Numbered from the stretch's first letter, positions 1 to 12,200 are shown. The stretch: 64,000 bases of DNA from Pycnopodia helianthoides (GCA_032158295.1 CM063260.1:2118001-2182000), one strand, 5' to 3'. Numbers and translations are program-made. The notes: generated by a model from the sequence alone, not told the origin.

Positions 1-125
1 TATAATACAGTTATGTTACACTTAGTTTGTTAAACGCCCATGAAAATATAACTTGCTCACTAGTGGGAATAGTGAACGTCCAATATTTCCATACCTTTGA
101 CCTTGTCGACTCTACTTCGTTACAG

Positions 126-3100
126 ACGAAGGAGATGGTCCATAAGCTACTAGACACCTTTAAAGTCTTGTTGGATAGCAACGAGTGGATGCAGGATGCG
201 GATAAGGAAGAAGCTGTTGCAAAGGTCAGATTTATGGTGCACTTCTTAAAACTCTCAGAAGCCCCTTCCCAGTCTGTCTTGATTGATTTCCTCCTTCGTT
301 GTTTTCATTTGCATTCAGACTCAATGCAATTGAGTAATTTTCAAAGGGGACTCGTAAAATTTGCATTGATTCGCATTAATAATTTATTGAAAGCAGGAGA
401 AAAACTACCCAAGCTGGTTTAAAATAGTAACGTTCAATTTTGTTTTAAATGTTTTGAATGTGGGCCTATAGGGTTTGCTAAATTGGTAATGACCACTAAA
501 AAAGTGTAATTTCTAATATTCGAAAGCTTACTTGTTATGAAGATGAAAATGTTACTAAGCATTCTGTGAAAATGATCTCGTCTGAAATGCCCCCGTTTAT
601 TAGAATTCAATAAAATACATATGAATTTGATAAATGATTCATGCATGAAGCGTTTCTCAGATTTCTTAGGGTTTTGTGTCCGCTCGCTAATGCTTCGGCA
701 AAGAAATGCGGTTGGTACCCGCTGTCACCTCGCTAAATGTGGATGGATTTGACGTTCTTTGCTGATTTTCTAACAAATTTATATAGACACAGTATTCAGC
801 TGAAACTTTCACATGTGACTTTTATTGTATCTTTCTTTATAATTTTGCCAATAAATCAGCAGTACATTAACCAAAAAGTGCAAAACTTAAATAAAATGAT
901 TGAAAATTGAGTTCATTGATATTGTTTTGATTGCATGACTATTAATTACATATTTTGTCACAAACCAACAGGCGGATAACATGGAAATTGATATTGGTTT
1001 CCCAGACTGGATGAAGAACAATACTAAAGTAGACGCGCTGTATGAGGACGTAAGTATAGTAATGTAATTCAATTAAAAAACATAAGTAGATGCGCCAAAA
1101 GGACCACTGGAAATCGATTTTCCTGATTTTTGTAACTCAGACTTTTCCACCCCAACCCCCCTCGAAAGCTAAAAATAATAATAATAATAATAATAATAAT
1201 GAATAAATAAAATAAAATAAAAGAATAATCTTAAACTGTCACCCTCAAACATGGTATTGATGTGACAGGTTGTTTTGTTGTGTTTAGGTTATGATTACGA
1301 AGGACAAGGCCTTTGCAAACTTGCTATCCTACTACAAATGGAGGTCGAGGGAAGACTTGCAAATTCTGCGACGCTCGGTCGACAAGAAATCGTAAGTATA
1401 ATGGGATACTTTTTAACGTTAGGTGGCAGCAGACAGTCCAGGTAAAATTCTATTGTTTTCGTAGTCCTAAAAGCATGCGCACATTGCCGAGAACAATGGA
1501 TAAACCTGGTAGCGTCCCAAAAGTCCCCCATTGCAACAAGTGCTGTTGTTGGTCAAATTGTTGTCGAATATTTAATGTATTGATTATCTGTTTTTATTAT
1601 TCAAAAATGATTGGTTTTTCTATTATGTTAACAGGTGGAAGAAGGGGCCTGCTGCTATCAATGCATACTACATCGGTTCATTGAACAAGATTCGTAAGCC
1701 TTTACCCTAATTGGTTATTAATTGATATCAAGTTACACTACTCATCTGCAGCAGGGGGTAGCTGTTGTCAACAGGAAAACGCGCTGTTTGCACTAAATCA
1801 AAAATACATGTTTACATCTTCATGAAGGGTCTGCAGTAATCAATTACTGACACAAAGAATAAAAAATTACCTCGGGAGGCTAGCTATTTTGTACAGTAAA
1901 TGATCCCCGGGGATTTGTGAACAAGACATTGGGGGTCAAGTGTTCACATCTGAACAGGCTGAACAAAATGTCTCGGACTACTGATAGTATTTTGTCTTGT
2001 TTGTTTGCGTTGATATGAGGTGGGACCATACGTCCCACAAAATGAAACTAATTGATTGAAAAATTTTGCGGGGTCGGCTACAGCTAGGCTGCTGTTGCGT
2101 CAGACTTTTAGGTCATTCGTTGGTGGAGCAATAGTCTTTTGATTTGTATCATCTCTAATTGAGGATTGTTGTTATTATGCCGGGGGTCGTGTGGGAGGGG
2201 AGGGGAGGGTGGGAGGGAAGGGGTTCCACGCTTGCATGCTCCCCAATTTTCCCAAGTCGGTGAAGCTATGTCAAGTAGAAAGGGTCGGAAGTACATTGTA
2301 GTCTCGCAGTGGGAAATACGTCAAACAACGGCTTGATTTCAAGTCTAGCAGGCTCGAAGTTTGCTTTCGTACAAATTTGTTTTATTGTCTTTTTCAGAGT
2401 TCCCGGCAGGAATTCTTCAACCGCCATTCTACCATCAAGACCTTCCATGGTATTTTTAAATTGTCTTAATCATTATTTTGCTTGCTCTTCTCCTATAGAA
2501 AGTCCCTCCAATTTTCCATCAGAAAATTGGACAAGATACAAAGAAAAGGAACATTGTCAACTTACTGCATTTTTGTTTAGTTCCGCAAAGTTAAGGTTTT
2601 ATTCGCTTGTATTAAATACTGTTTGCGATAGATACGATTAATGAATTGCACAAAAAAACAAAGAGACCGATTCAATCCGGCATTGCAAAATACAATTACG
2701 TGCAGTAAAGCGGAAGCAAATTGGTAGTGTCCTCAACATTCCCTGAACTCCGTTTTGCATTCCTTTGGATTTCATTTCAGGTATTCCAATTATGGCGGGA
2801 TAGGAACGGTCATCGGTCACGAAATAACTCATGGTTTTGATACAGCAGGTGAGGAAGCTAGGCTGTCTGTGTGGCATATAGTCCAAGACCTGGACCTACA
2901 TGTAGCTTGGTACATGTAGATATAGCTCGGGCCTAGAGGTAGCCCGAGACCTACGGGTAGACCGGAACCTACAGGTAGCCCAGAACATACAGGTAGCCCG
3001 GGACTAACAAGTAGCCCGGAACATACAGGTAGCCCGGGACTAACATACAGGTAGCATGGGACCTAAAGATAGCCTGAGACCTACAGGTAGCATGGGACCT

Positions 3101-6100
3101 AGCTTAGGACCTACAGGTAGCCTAGGCCTACAGGTAGCTAACAAGGGACATACAAGTAGCCCGGGACCTCTACAGGGACCTACAGGTAGCTACTAAACTA
3201 GCTCAGTGCATTTTCTTTGGGCATAGTCGCTGGAGCAAGGCTATAGGTGAAGTAGGCGTGGCTAACAGTGACAAACAGCTCTGTAATTTGATGAGAATGT
3301 CTGAAAATAATTGTAATATGTATTTTTTTCAGGACGGACTTACGACAGAGATGGGAACATCAAAAACTGGTGGAGTCAGAAATCGGTCGACAATTTTAAT
3401 AATCAGACTGAGTGCATGGTGGAGCAGTATTCGAATTTCTCCTTGCCGGACACTGAGATAAATGTAAGTAAATTATTGTTTTCTTTTAAAATGTTGTCAA
3501 ATTAAATGATATCTGACGTTTTTGTGAAGTAGATTTTAACTAATGTTAGATTATTAGGACCCTTATTTTCTGCCCACCACTCAAAATGATTTCTTACTTA
3601 TGAATTCATGTTTGCCGCCAATGCAGTGGGTAATATTTGCCCAGAGTGGACTTCTGAACAGGTGTTTGTTGTGGTGTGTGTTTGTCTGTTTGTTTGTTTG
3701 TTGGTGTTGTGGTGTTTGTTTGTTTGTTTGTTTGTTTGTTTGTTTGTTTGTTTGTTTGTTTGTTTGTTTGTTTGTTTGTTTGTTTGTTTGTTTGTTTGTT
3801 TGTTTGTTTGTTTGTTTGTTTGTTTGTTTGTTTGTTTGTTTGTTTGTTTGTTTGTTTGTTTGTTTGTTTGTTTGTTTGTTTGTTTGTTTGTGTTTGTTTG
3901 TTTACTTGTTCTTGTTTATCTTTCTCACAGCAGGCTTGACCGCTATGGCTCTCATGCCTCTGTCGACAATGTATCAAACCTAAAATAGTCCCGAGGTAAT
4001 CTGTGTCATTAGTTGGACACTTTTTAACTCTGGCTTTAAAAAAAAGAAGAAAATCCACTTTGATTTTAATTTTGATTTTGTTTTGCATTCAAGCTTAATG
4101 GTCGCCGTACCCTGGATGAAAACATTGCTGACAATGGAGGAGTCAAGGAAGCTTATCTGGTAATAAAAGTTACGGTGGTCTTGAGGTGCCATGTAGAAAT
4201 TTAACTCAGTATTACGCCAATGTTGACATCGTGGGTGTTCAGTGCGTACAGCGCTCACCTCTCGTACCACTGTGGCCCTGGATCGATTCCCGGCTAGGGC
4301 TGAATGTAAGTAGAGTGGTGCGTTGGTTCTCTCCTGTGCCACGAAGCTTTTTCTCCAGATCCTCTGGTTTTCCTCCCTCTGGAAAAAAATCAAACCTCTC
4401 TAGATCTCTGGCTGTGCTCCGTGGTCAGTATGGGTAGATGTGGCTGGCTGCCACAGGGCACCCTCTGCATCTTATAGTCATGAAAGCATCCTACGGAAAC
4501 ATCACACAAACTGTGTATAACATGACAATGAAGAAATTTCAGTTTTAGATGTGGGAGGAAAAACTCATAATGGGTTAAACCCACGCAGTCAGGTAGGGGC
4601 TGAAAGCCCAATCCACGCAAGGCTCTAGTCAGGGAATCGAACCGAGGTCCACAGAGGTGAAAGGCAGAGAAAGAAACCACTGAGTCAACCTGGCTGCCCG
4701 TAGCCTGCGGCTTGACCACGTTGTAGCCGCGTCCGTCGAGAATCAGCTTCTCTGCTGAGAGTAAGGATGATTAGCCCCCCAAATTATCTTGTGATTATCA
4801 TCATGACCTTTCCAGAAATGAATTCTCTTCAGACACCCTACCTTCAAAATTTCGTCATCCCAACATAATTCTCAGAGTGTCGAGACATCTGTCTGTCTCT
4901 TCCAAAGACATTAAGCTAAGAATTTTCAATAACACATACATTTGCCCACATCCTCCATACCACTGTACTTCTGCCGATTCTCTGATCATTGTACCCATGT
5001 CTGTATTTAAGGACCCCTTTCTATGTTGCTGCATTCATTTTTTTCCCCGCCAGGCTTTCAAAGATAGCTCACCAAGTGAGCCTCTACTACCCGGTGTGAA
5101 CTACAGCCGGATCAACTCTTCTTTATCTCATACGCCCAGGTAAGGTCATAGGTCAAATGATTTAGAAGATGGTTTCCGAACCTGAATCAGGACACCACGA
5201 CCGTGAATCGATAATTATTGTTTGGAATTCAGTTTGGTGTGAACAGGTCGGTAAACTAAATGAAAGAACACTTCTCAGTTATAAGAATAGTAATTGCTTA
5301 TGGAGAAAAATCATACTAATATTAGAATTCTAACAAGTAAAACAAAAACATGGGGTGGGATGTAGGGCAGGGTACCAGTCAAAAATACTGTCAAGTTATA
5401 TTTACATTGTATAATGCTCTCTAAGATTAATCGCTTCGTTAAGCAACATTTGACGTTTCAAGTTGGTTTACATTTCAAATCTAGTTGTATTTTATTGGAT
5501 AATCTTTAAGAATTCCCGTTCTATGTTTCATATTACTTTATAGGTGGTGGTTGTTTTATCTATTGTTTTATCAATGAAGAAATTTCATATGCTAAGCAAA
5601 TTTGTGTGCTTAGCAGCTCTATGAAATTGGGCCCAGATGCTCGAACCGGAGTGTGATATCAGACGATAACCTACTCCCAGTTTTTATATTGCACTCTGCT
5701 TATTGTGAGTGTCAATGCGTCACGCTCCGCATACGGTCAGTGCACAAATTACATTCTAAACTTTGCGCGTGGAAAACCAAAAACAAAAACATAACCAAAC
5801 CTCATTGACTTAATGAGGCTGGAAGATAAATTCGTTATCACACTCGCGCTCGTGGAATACGGAAAAATATAGCGCGTCTGCGTCCCATATCCAACTCGGC
5901 CTTCGGCCTCGTTGGATATGGGACGCAGGAGCGCAATATTTGTTCGTATTCCACTCGCGCTTGTGTGATAACTTATAATAAACTGAGAATAAAGTATTAA
6001 TGACGCAATACTAATGCAGTGTATTATTATTTTGTGACGATCTGCACGGTTTCTCCGTTTTCTTCAAAGAGAACAGCGCCCTCATTTGTACCAGTCAAAA

Positions 6101-6806
6101 ATACTGTCAAGTTATATTTACATTGTATAATGCTCTCTAAGATTAATCTTTAAGAATTCCCGTTCTATGTTTCATATTACTTTATAGGTGGTGGTTGTTT
6201 TATCTATTGGTTTTTGTTCCTTCTTTTTTTAGATTTGGTGCTGCATCTATTCTCAAAGAGGTGCAGTTAATTACGCGAAGAGCCGAAAACCACACACTCT
6301 GGAGCCATTCAGGTTTGTACATTATGCTCACAGAGTATACCTACAGCCGTAAGCTAGCCTGAATTAGTTTTCAATCGGCATCAAAGTTGCTGAGCAAAAC
6401 TTGCTAAGTAAGAGAAAATGTTACTAAGGCTCTTTTTGAAACCAGGGCTTCAGCATCGGCCCCGGTTTTAGGCTCCAGCAGTTTATTTTGAAAACATGCG
6501 CTTTCTGTACAGGGCTTCAAACAGGCAACGGAGCCTAAGCCGAAGCCTAAGCCGAAGCCGAAGCCGAAGCCGAAGCCGAAGCAGAGGCCGAAGGTCACAA
6601 AAGGGGCCACTGTATTAAGGCAATTAATTTTAGTCTGGTGCCGACTAGTGTCTGAGGTAGTTACCAGGTGTGTGTTTCTGTTTTTTGTTTGTTTTTTTGA
6701 CATTAGACCCGTCGGCACTCTGCAAAACAACGAGGACTTCTCCGCAGCGTTCAACTGCCCGGCAGGGAGCTACATGAACCCTGCCGAGAAATGTAAAGTC
6801 TGGTAA
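126..6806 (+). CDS. M13 family zinc metallopeptidase (neprilysin/endothelin-converting-enzyme-like), 3' part of gene
   Basis: Exons read from splice sites and protein similarity: 126-224, 972-1049, 1288-1391, 1635-1693, 2398-2449, 2781-2848, 3333-3463, 4094-4159, 5054-5139, 6233-6312, 6707-6806 (TAA). In order they give a helical segment ending [15 protein letters not shown], the substrate-binding [16 protein letters not shown], the zinc motif GHEITH, the third zinc ligand in ENIADNGG, and the family-typical end [10 protein letters not shown]. Family members are type II membrane ectopeptidases that cut small peptides outside the cell. The N-terminal half (cytoplasmic tail, TM helix, first ectodomain lobe) lies upstream of the window. 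All junction phases agree except that exon 5054-5139 needs one extra base near 5108, where the frame otherwise leaves the family sequence. Neprilysin versus ECE versus another M13 branch cannot be settled here. Confidence 0.93.
636..852. repeat. Dispersed repeat, partial copy of the GGTCATAGATTG-ended family
   Basis: This intronic segment begins GATTCATGCATGAA and matches stretches at 48896-49734, 28297-28735 and, in reverse, 21060-21290. The shared core includes GGTACCCGCTGTCACCTCGC and TCAGCTGAAACTTTCAC. It is a non-coding mobile element or its remnant. Confidence 0.75.
1170..1226. repeat. AAT/AATA microsatellite
   Basis: A run of AAT units grades into AATAAAATAAA units within an M13 intron. 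Confidence 0.85.
2781..2848 (+). CDS. M13 peptidase exon with HExxH zinc site
   Basis: The exon follows TTTCAG and ends at a GTGAGG donor. It reads [19 protein letters not shown], the M13 catalytic helix. The two His residues bind zinc and the Glu is the catalytic base. The first base completes a Trp codon begun in exon 2398-2449. Confidence 0.95.
2884..3200. repeat. Degenerate minisatellite, unit about 20-24 bases
   Basis: Many diverged copies of a unit like CCTACAGGTAGCCCGGGA lie in the intron between the HExxH exon and the next exon. Copies vary by substitution and small indels. There is no coding potential. Confidence 0.85.
3676..3912. repeat. TTTG tetranucleotide microsatellite
   Basis: About 200 bases of nearly pure TTTG lie in an M13 intron. 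Because the unit is 4 bases, every frame is open as a VCLF-type or NKQT-type peptide. These open frames are artefacts of the repeat. Confidence 0.95.
4094..4159 (+). CDS. M13 peptidase exon with third zinc ligand
   Basis: The exon reads [16 protein letters not shown] and continues to EAYL. The Glu of ExxxD is the third zinc ligand in the family and the Asp stabilises a zinc-binding His. The usual GEN is DEN here, a mild change outside the ligand itself. Both ends are phase 0. Confidence 0.93.
4205..4415 (+). mobile_element. tRNA-headed SINE-like element
   Basis: The segment carries a B-box-like GGATCGATTCC after a tRNA-like head (TGCGTACAGCGCTCACCTC). It is followed by a body with CCTCTGGTTTTCCTCCCTCTGG. 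It lies in the M13 intron after the ENIADNGG exon. Boundaries are approximate. Confidence 0.55.
4540..4705 (-). mobile_element. tRNA-headed SINE-like element, reverse orientation
   Basis: Read on the - strand it contains CACCTCTGTGGACC, then GGTTCGATTCCCTGAC, then GAGCCTTGC.TGGATTGGG. This closely matches the + strand element at 35975-36125. GGTTCGATTCC is a Pol III B box. The two copies define one SINE family. Confidence 0.65.
5054..5139 (+). CDS. M13 peptidase exon with apparent one-base deletion
   Basis: The exon opens in frame as [18 protein letters not shown]. The expected family continuation ([10 protein letters not shown], leading into IWC of the next exon) then appears in a different frame starting at 5110. 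One base is missing near 5106-5110 (AGCCGG). The length of 86 bases breaks the phase; 87 would restore phase 0 on both sides. An assembly error is more likely than a dead gene because all other exons are intact. Confidence 0.85.
5373..5565. repeat. Intron segment directly repeated at 6089-6209
   Basis: The segment begins TACCAGTCAAAAATACTGTC and ends GTTTTATCTATTG. It recurs right after the 523 bp block 5566-6088. The second copy (6089-6209) lacks an internal piece of about 72 bases (about 5443-5514). Confidence 0.85.
5566..6088. repeat. 523 bp duplicated block, copy A
   Basis: It is nearly identical to 8199-8721 over the full length. It includes a strong fold-back, TGCGTCCCATATCCAAC and its complement around 5880-5932, framed by longer complementary arms from GTTATCACACTCGCGCT to its partner near 5972. 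It lies in the last-but-two M13 intron and contains only half of the inverted repeat that copy B has in full. Confidence 0.9.
6532..6592. repeat. GCCGAA hexanucleotide repeat
   Basis: About ten GCCGAA/GCCTAA units lie in the final M13 intron. On the - strand they read as GFGFG, an artefact. Confidence 0.85.
6707..6806 (+). CDS. M13 peptidase last coding exon
   Basis: The exon starts after CATTAG, completes the Arg codon split with exon 6233-6312, and reads [20 protein letters not shown], then [12 protein letters not shown] and TAA. The last Cys and the C-terminal Trp are hallmarks of the M13 family. No clear AATAAA signal was found close downstream. Confidence 0.93.
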
Positions 6807-8024
6807 TCGATGTGGACGCCAGACTATGCAACGAAAACACCCACCAATAGTTTGTCTTGCTGTAGATCTTATATTTTATTATTATCAATATATTGAGGCG
6901 TTTTGGTTAAAGATTAAGTATTTGTTGGATCTACATTATGGTAAAATACACTCGAGAACAAGAATGAAACACAAATGCCGCAATGTTTGTTGCTACATAA
7001 GTGTTTACATTTAAAAGGTTACCAACAAATTACAACTTTTGCAATTTAAAATCAGCCGTGAATATTGTGAATAATTTAGGGGTGAACAAATACAATACGA
7101 AAATGTGATGTATGCCGTTCACTCAGCACTAAGAAACAGAAATAGCCCATACTACAGCATGAAGTACCCGACAGACCATGGGCAAAAGTGGGGCAGATCT
7201 TTTCATGTTGGAATCCCACTTCTGACACCATGTAACATGTTGTTTAGACCTTAACATGTGTAATGACTATATTAATACTATTTCTTGGGTTCTTTAGTAT
7301 CGTATTTGAGGCATCTCTTCAGGATAAAGACTCATGTATAGCTCTACTTTCTAGCTTACATTTTGAGTGTCAAAGGTCATCCAGTGCATATCTATATTTA
7401 ACCACAAGAGGGCGCTGCACCTCTTACAACAATTATGACGGCCAACATTAGGGCTAGAGTTCTCAGTTGGTTGAGTGCCCCATGGGGAAATCTGTCTCCC
7501 ACAGATTCTGTTCCCATAATATGGGAAATTAACATGGGCTGAAGGGGATTGATTCAAAAGAGGGCGTCATCCGTTTGTACACATTTTGCCGGAGCTGGAG
7601 GCAATTTTATTTTCGTACCACGTACCACACTAGAGACAGGGGGTCAACAGTGAAGGGATCCGGGAAAGCGCCCATACCTTATGCGTGTATGCATTGGCTC
7701 TAGTGTGGTAATGAACCTAAAGCTGAGGTTTGGATAAAGCCCCAATTTTTTGAGAAAATATTATAATACGCGCCGACACTTGCAGGGTCTATGCGTAAGG
7801 GAATGAAGTTACGCAAAAGGGTATGGGAATAATACTTAAGAAAACTAATTATGGTTATATATTTTGTATACGGGAAAATTATAAACCTTGCATATAGTCT
7901 GGAGTATGTTTTTTTTTTTTTAATAATTATTGGCATATTTTGCCACTATAATCACCAGCTGTTGTTGATACACTTATGATATTATGACAATTTATCTTCC
8001 AGTACGCGCCAATCCTCCAATCAG
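6807..8024. other. M13 3' flank, no gene recognised
   Basis: This stretch holds the likely 3' UTR of the M13 gene and intergenic DNA. ORFs are short and unlike known proteins. No RNA gene was seen. Confidence 0.5.
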
Positions 8025-8267
8025 GGGCCAATTTCATAGAGCTGCTAAGCACAAAAATTTGCTTAGCATGAAATTTCTTCCTTGATAAAAACAGGGTTAC
8101 CAACCAAATTTCCATGTGTTGCATATTGCCTGTTACTGGTATTCAGCTGTTGTTTGCTTATCCTGAAAACCACGTGGAAATTTGGTTGGTAATCCTTTTT
8201 TTATCAATGAAGAAATTTCATATGCTAAGCAAATTTTTGTGCTTAGCAGCTCTATGAAATTGGGCCC
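8025..8267. mobile_element. Fold-back MITE with GGGCCCAATTTCATAGAGC ends
   Basis: The left arm starts GGGCCAATTTCATAGAGCTG and the right arm ends CAGCTCTATGAAATTGGGCC. The arms are complementary over roughly 95 bases, with ACCAAATTTCC matched near the middle. Related elements occur at 26335-26519 and 36556-36753. Confidence 0.8.
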
Positions 8268-8721
8268 AGATGCTCGAACCGGAGTGTGATATCAGACGAT
8301 AACCTACTCCCAGTTTTTATATTGCACTCTGCTTATTGTGAGTGTCAATGCGTCACGCTCCGCATACGGTCAGTGCACAAATTACATTCTAAACTTTGCG
8401 CGTGGAAAACCAAAAACAAAAACATAACCTAACCTCATTGACTTAATGAGGCTGGAAGATAAATTCGTTATCACACTCGCGCTCGTGGAATACGGAAGAA
8501 TATAGCGCGTCTGCGTCCCATATCCAACTCGGCCTTCGGCCTCGTTGGATATGGGACGCAGGAGCGCAATATTTGTTCGTATTCCACTCGCGCTTGTGTG
8601 ATAACTTATAATAAACTGAGAATAAAGTATTAATGACGCAATACTAATGCAGTGTATTATTATTTTGTGACGATCTGCACGGTTTCTCCGTTTTCTTCAA
8701 AGAGAACAGCGCCCTCATTTG
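8199..8721. repeat. 523 bp duplicated block, copy B
   Basis: This is the near-identical partner of 5566-6088. It starts inside the right arm of the fold-back at 8025-8267 and ends just before GCCAATTTAAGG. The full fold-back exists only here, so B is probably closer to the source. Confidence 0.9.
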
Positions 8722-9016
8722 CCAATTTAAGGATAAAATCGCATGTTAGTCATCGCTCGGCGGCAAGCACATAGAGATGAGGGCATACGTGACATAGTAC
8801 AACAGAAGTGCGCTTAGGTCCACTTGCCTTGGCGTTCACGCGTGTCTACGAGCACACAATTAACACAGCCATTGGGGCCTACGTCCAACCAGCTAAGAAC
8901 CTCAACATAGGGCATCATCAGTACGCGTGTACATCATCAGACGCAACGACCGAGGATTCACCACTCTCGTCTCGAACGTTCACCCCCGGAAATCTGACCG
9001 ATTTCACGGTCCAGCG

Positions 9017-9260
9017 ATGCTACTGCGGGCGGTGAAGTCAACATTTCGGAGTTTAGCCCGGACCAAGACCTTGAATCACGGGGAATTGGTCACCACAGAG
9101 CTGTCGAGATGCCTGGGGATAGCGGACCTGACGGCCATCGGGGTGGGTGGGACCCTCGGTGCTGGCATCTACGTTCTGGCTGGTCAGGTGGCGAGGGAGG
9201 AGGCGGGGCCGGCCATCGTGTTGTCTTTCCTGATAGCAGCTATCGTCTCCATGTTGTCAG
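9017..9260 (+). CDS. SLC7A-like exon 1 (N-terminus, TM1-TM2)
   Basis: It starts [20 protein letters not shown], a cytoplasmic basic N-terminus. TM1 with [12 protein letters not shown] and a second helix, [13 protein letters not shown], follow. It ends at a phase 1 GTAAAT donor. A GTG-started extension upstream in the same frame looks like 5' UTR. Confidence 0.9.
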
Positions 9261-12200
9261 GTAAATAAATTAACGTCCGACATTATTGCTCGGGTTTTGT
9301 TTACTCTTGTTGTTTTCCTCCAAAATGTCTTTACCTCGAATACCTAAATACTGTTTGTTCGACTCAAGAGTACCACTAGACAGTGGTTTAAACAACGTTG
9401 ATAGACACTGCAGATTTTATGCAGGAAACATTCAGACCACAGATTGAAAAAAGTAGAGAGATTTAGGGGAAAAGTTGTTGATTCTGACCGCCACCTTTCA
9501 CTAATCTATTACCAAAAATATCTTAATATTCAATAACATGATAAGGGTTGATAAAGTGGCGGTCGGACCCAGCATCTCTTTCCAGATTTGGGGGTGGGGG
9601 TAAGGGAGGGGGACGGTAGAGGGTGGAAGGGGGGGTATAGAGGGTAGCTGAGAAAAGGGTTCGTGGAAATGTTTCACTGTACCCATACCTGTGACATCAC
9701 AATGTTTACAAAAGAGCCACATGGCCCGGACTTCATGCAGGCACGATTTGTACACAGCTCAATGGAAGAACACAACATTATTGGTTTTGTATGGAGATTG
9801 CACTGTCTGATTTGTCATCAACTTTTGATATGATGATTGGGGTACATCTCAAAACTTGTTCAGCTGTTACATTTATAACTCTTGAATTTGTGTGGTACAT
9901 AAGCGCTGGTGTTTCTGATCAGCAGAGTGTGGGCTCGAGTCCCGGTCGTGACACTTGTGTCATTGAGCAAGATACTTAATAATTGCTTTGTCCTTTGGAT
10001 TCAGGACATTAACCCGCCCTCCTAGGATTGGTGGTGCACGTAAAAGAACCCAGAACACTTATCGTGGAGGAGCAGGGGTTAACCCCGGTGTTTCTGGTTC
10101 ACGTAGCAAGCACCCTTGTTTACAGGTTTCCTCAGGCTTGCGAGCTACATGGATTAAGTTCACTTATGTGGCATCATTGGTTTTATTACCAGAAATATAT
10201 AATAGTAACAGAACACCTGACCACATTTTAGGGGAGTACGATTCAGGATGTGTGTTACATGAACACAAACTGACAAACATTATCCTGGTTCAGTTTGACG
10301 TCACGTAAAGCGAGTCAAGCTGACCTAGAAGTGGATCAAGCCTCTCGCAACAGGATCAATTCAGACCCCGGAAATAATCGATTCGTACAAGTGTGGAGAG
10401 GGGGGATTAAGAAATTGTAAAAATAAAATGTTGTCTTGAAGCTCCGTTGGCATTTTAAGTTGTCTACAAGTGGGAGCCAATTAAGATGCACCCTTTCGGG
10501 GATAAACACTTCTCTTCATTTGTGTGCATTAATTTCTTGAGGTTCCGGGTACGTTTTGACTTGAGACAGCGCGGCGTCTTGGAAGATGAAAAGGTTAGAT
10601 CTGCATCCTCTTCAAATCTGATTTATCCAAAGGCCTTAAAATGATAAAATAATGTTTGCGGGAAAAGCTAAATGAATCGTGAACTATTGTCTCCACCACC
10701 CACCCCCCCCCCCCCTCCGGAGAGTTGATATCTTGCAATGTCAAACGACGCCTCAGTGACGCACTCCAAATCAAATCGAAACAAATTAAAGGAGTCTCGG
10801 TGATTATTTTAGACCCCAAAACTGACACAGCCAATGAAGGGGCAGTGATAGGACAAATATCGTTAATGCCTTTAAGTGACAATACCAGTGTGTGTGAACC
10901 ATAGAGCCATATATATATAGCTCATATGGTGTGAACCCATCAGCGCCCTGGTTAAACTGCACAGAATAGTGTCTAGACTCCGAAGTTTTATTTAGTGTGT
11001 GCATTGTACCAGAAAACAAATCATTGCAAGCAGTCATGCAACAAGGCATAACATTTTATTTTCAAGGTACATTTTGTCAATGTAACTGTGAAGCTATAAA
11101 ATCGTCACCGACTGACACGAAGTGACCCACACGTAGCTACCAGTCAAAGAAAACAATCGGAGAAAACGGCATTTAATTGGATGAACGCTTTTTAAAATCC
11201 CGCTGTCCTTAAAAAACGTCCGTGTATTTTCAATTAGTTTTTTTTTTACACAGCGGAGACTTGATGCTTTAAACTAAGCATACATGGTTCTTTTGCTTCA
11301 GTTCTTGAAATCAAAAATTGATGCAGAATTTTTCGAGGTGGAAAAATTCTTTGTTCGACTGCAACAAATATGTTATTCTGAGTGCTCGAAATGATGTTGA
11401 GTGCACAAAACAACATGTTTTTGAGTGCAAGGCGACATTTTTCAACAGCATAAAATTATCTCGATGCTCGTGACATTTTTTGGAGGCCACAAATTTGTGT
11501 TCAAAATCAAATGGGATTTTTGACGGATGGAAAGAATAAGAAGAAGACAAACAAATGAAAATCTTGGCGAAAACAAACAATAGCTGTTCCGACCGCTATG
11601 TTGGAACAGCTCCTAAACAATTAGATCAATCACAACACCGGGGATTGTTTGTTGAAAATCCAGCTTCTCTTCCTGAAACTGACAATTTTCGAAAGGTTAA
11701 TCACTTCACTCACTCGTTGAAGAAAACCCAAAACACACACACAGCGCTGACACAATCGTGGCGATCTTTCCCTCACATTTCGCTGCACACGCGTAATACT
11801 TGTTTATAATTTCTGTTCACTAAACAGAATGAGAGAAGGTAAAAAAAAAAAGGGAGGGAAAAAAAAGAAGAAGAAAAAAAAACCGGGATGAAGAAACCCC
11901 CACCGGCCAGAGCCGATATATCCAGCCGGGCCGCGAGAGCTAATCAACGGTTAATTCATTGGCTGTCTTTTTTTTTTTTTTTTTTTTTTCTTCTTTTTTT
12001 GTGAGGGGGGTCGGTTGCTAGTCAGGCGTAGATGTGTAACACGACACCACCGGGTTAGATCTCGTCTTTTGGGGGGAAAGTCTCTCGTGAATTGAGCCAC
12101 CCGTGTCTGTCCCAAAGCATGGCCCGCGATCTGGGGAAGGAGGAAGGAGACATCAGGCAGATGCTTTGTGAGATATATCGGTGTGAGAGACCGAGAAAAA

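Noticed and set aside
3600..4088. Several overlapping open frames of VCLF or NKQT repeats on both strands
   Set aside because: They are translations of a TTTG microsatellite. A four-base repeat without stops is open in every frame.
6404..6754. 116-codon - strand frame with GFGFG repeats
   Set aside because: It is the complement of a GCCGAA microsatellite and overlaps the last M13 exon.
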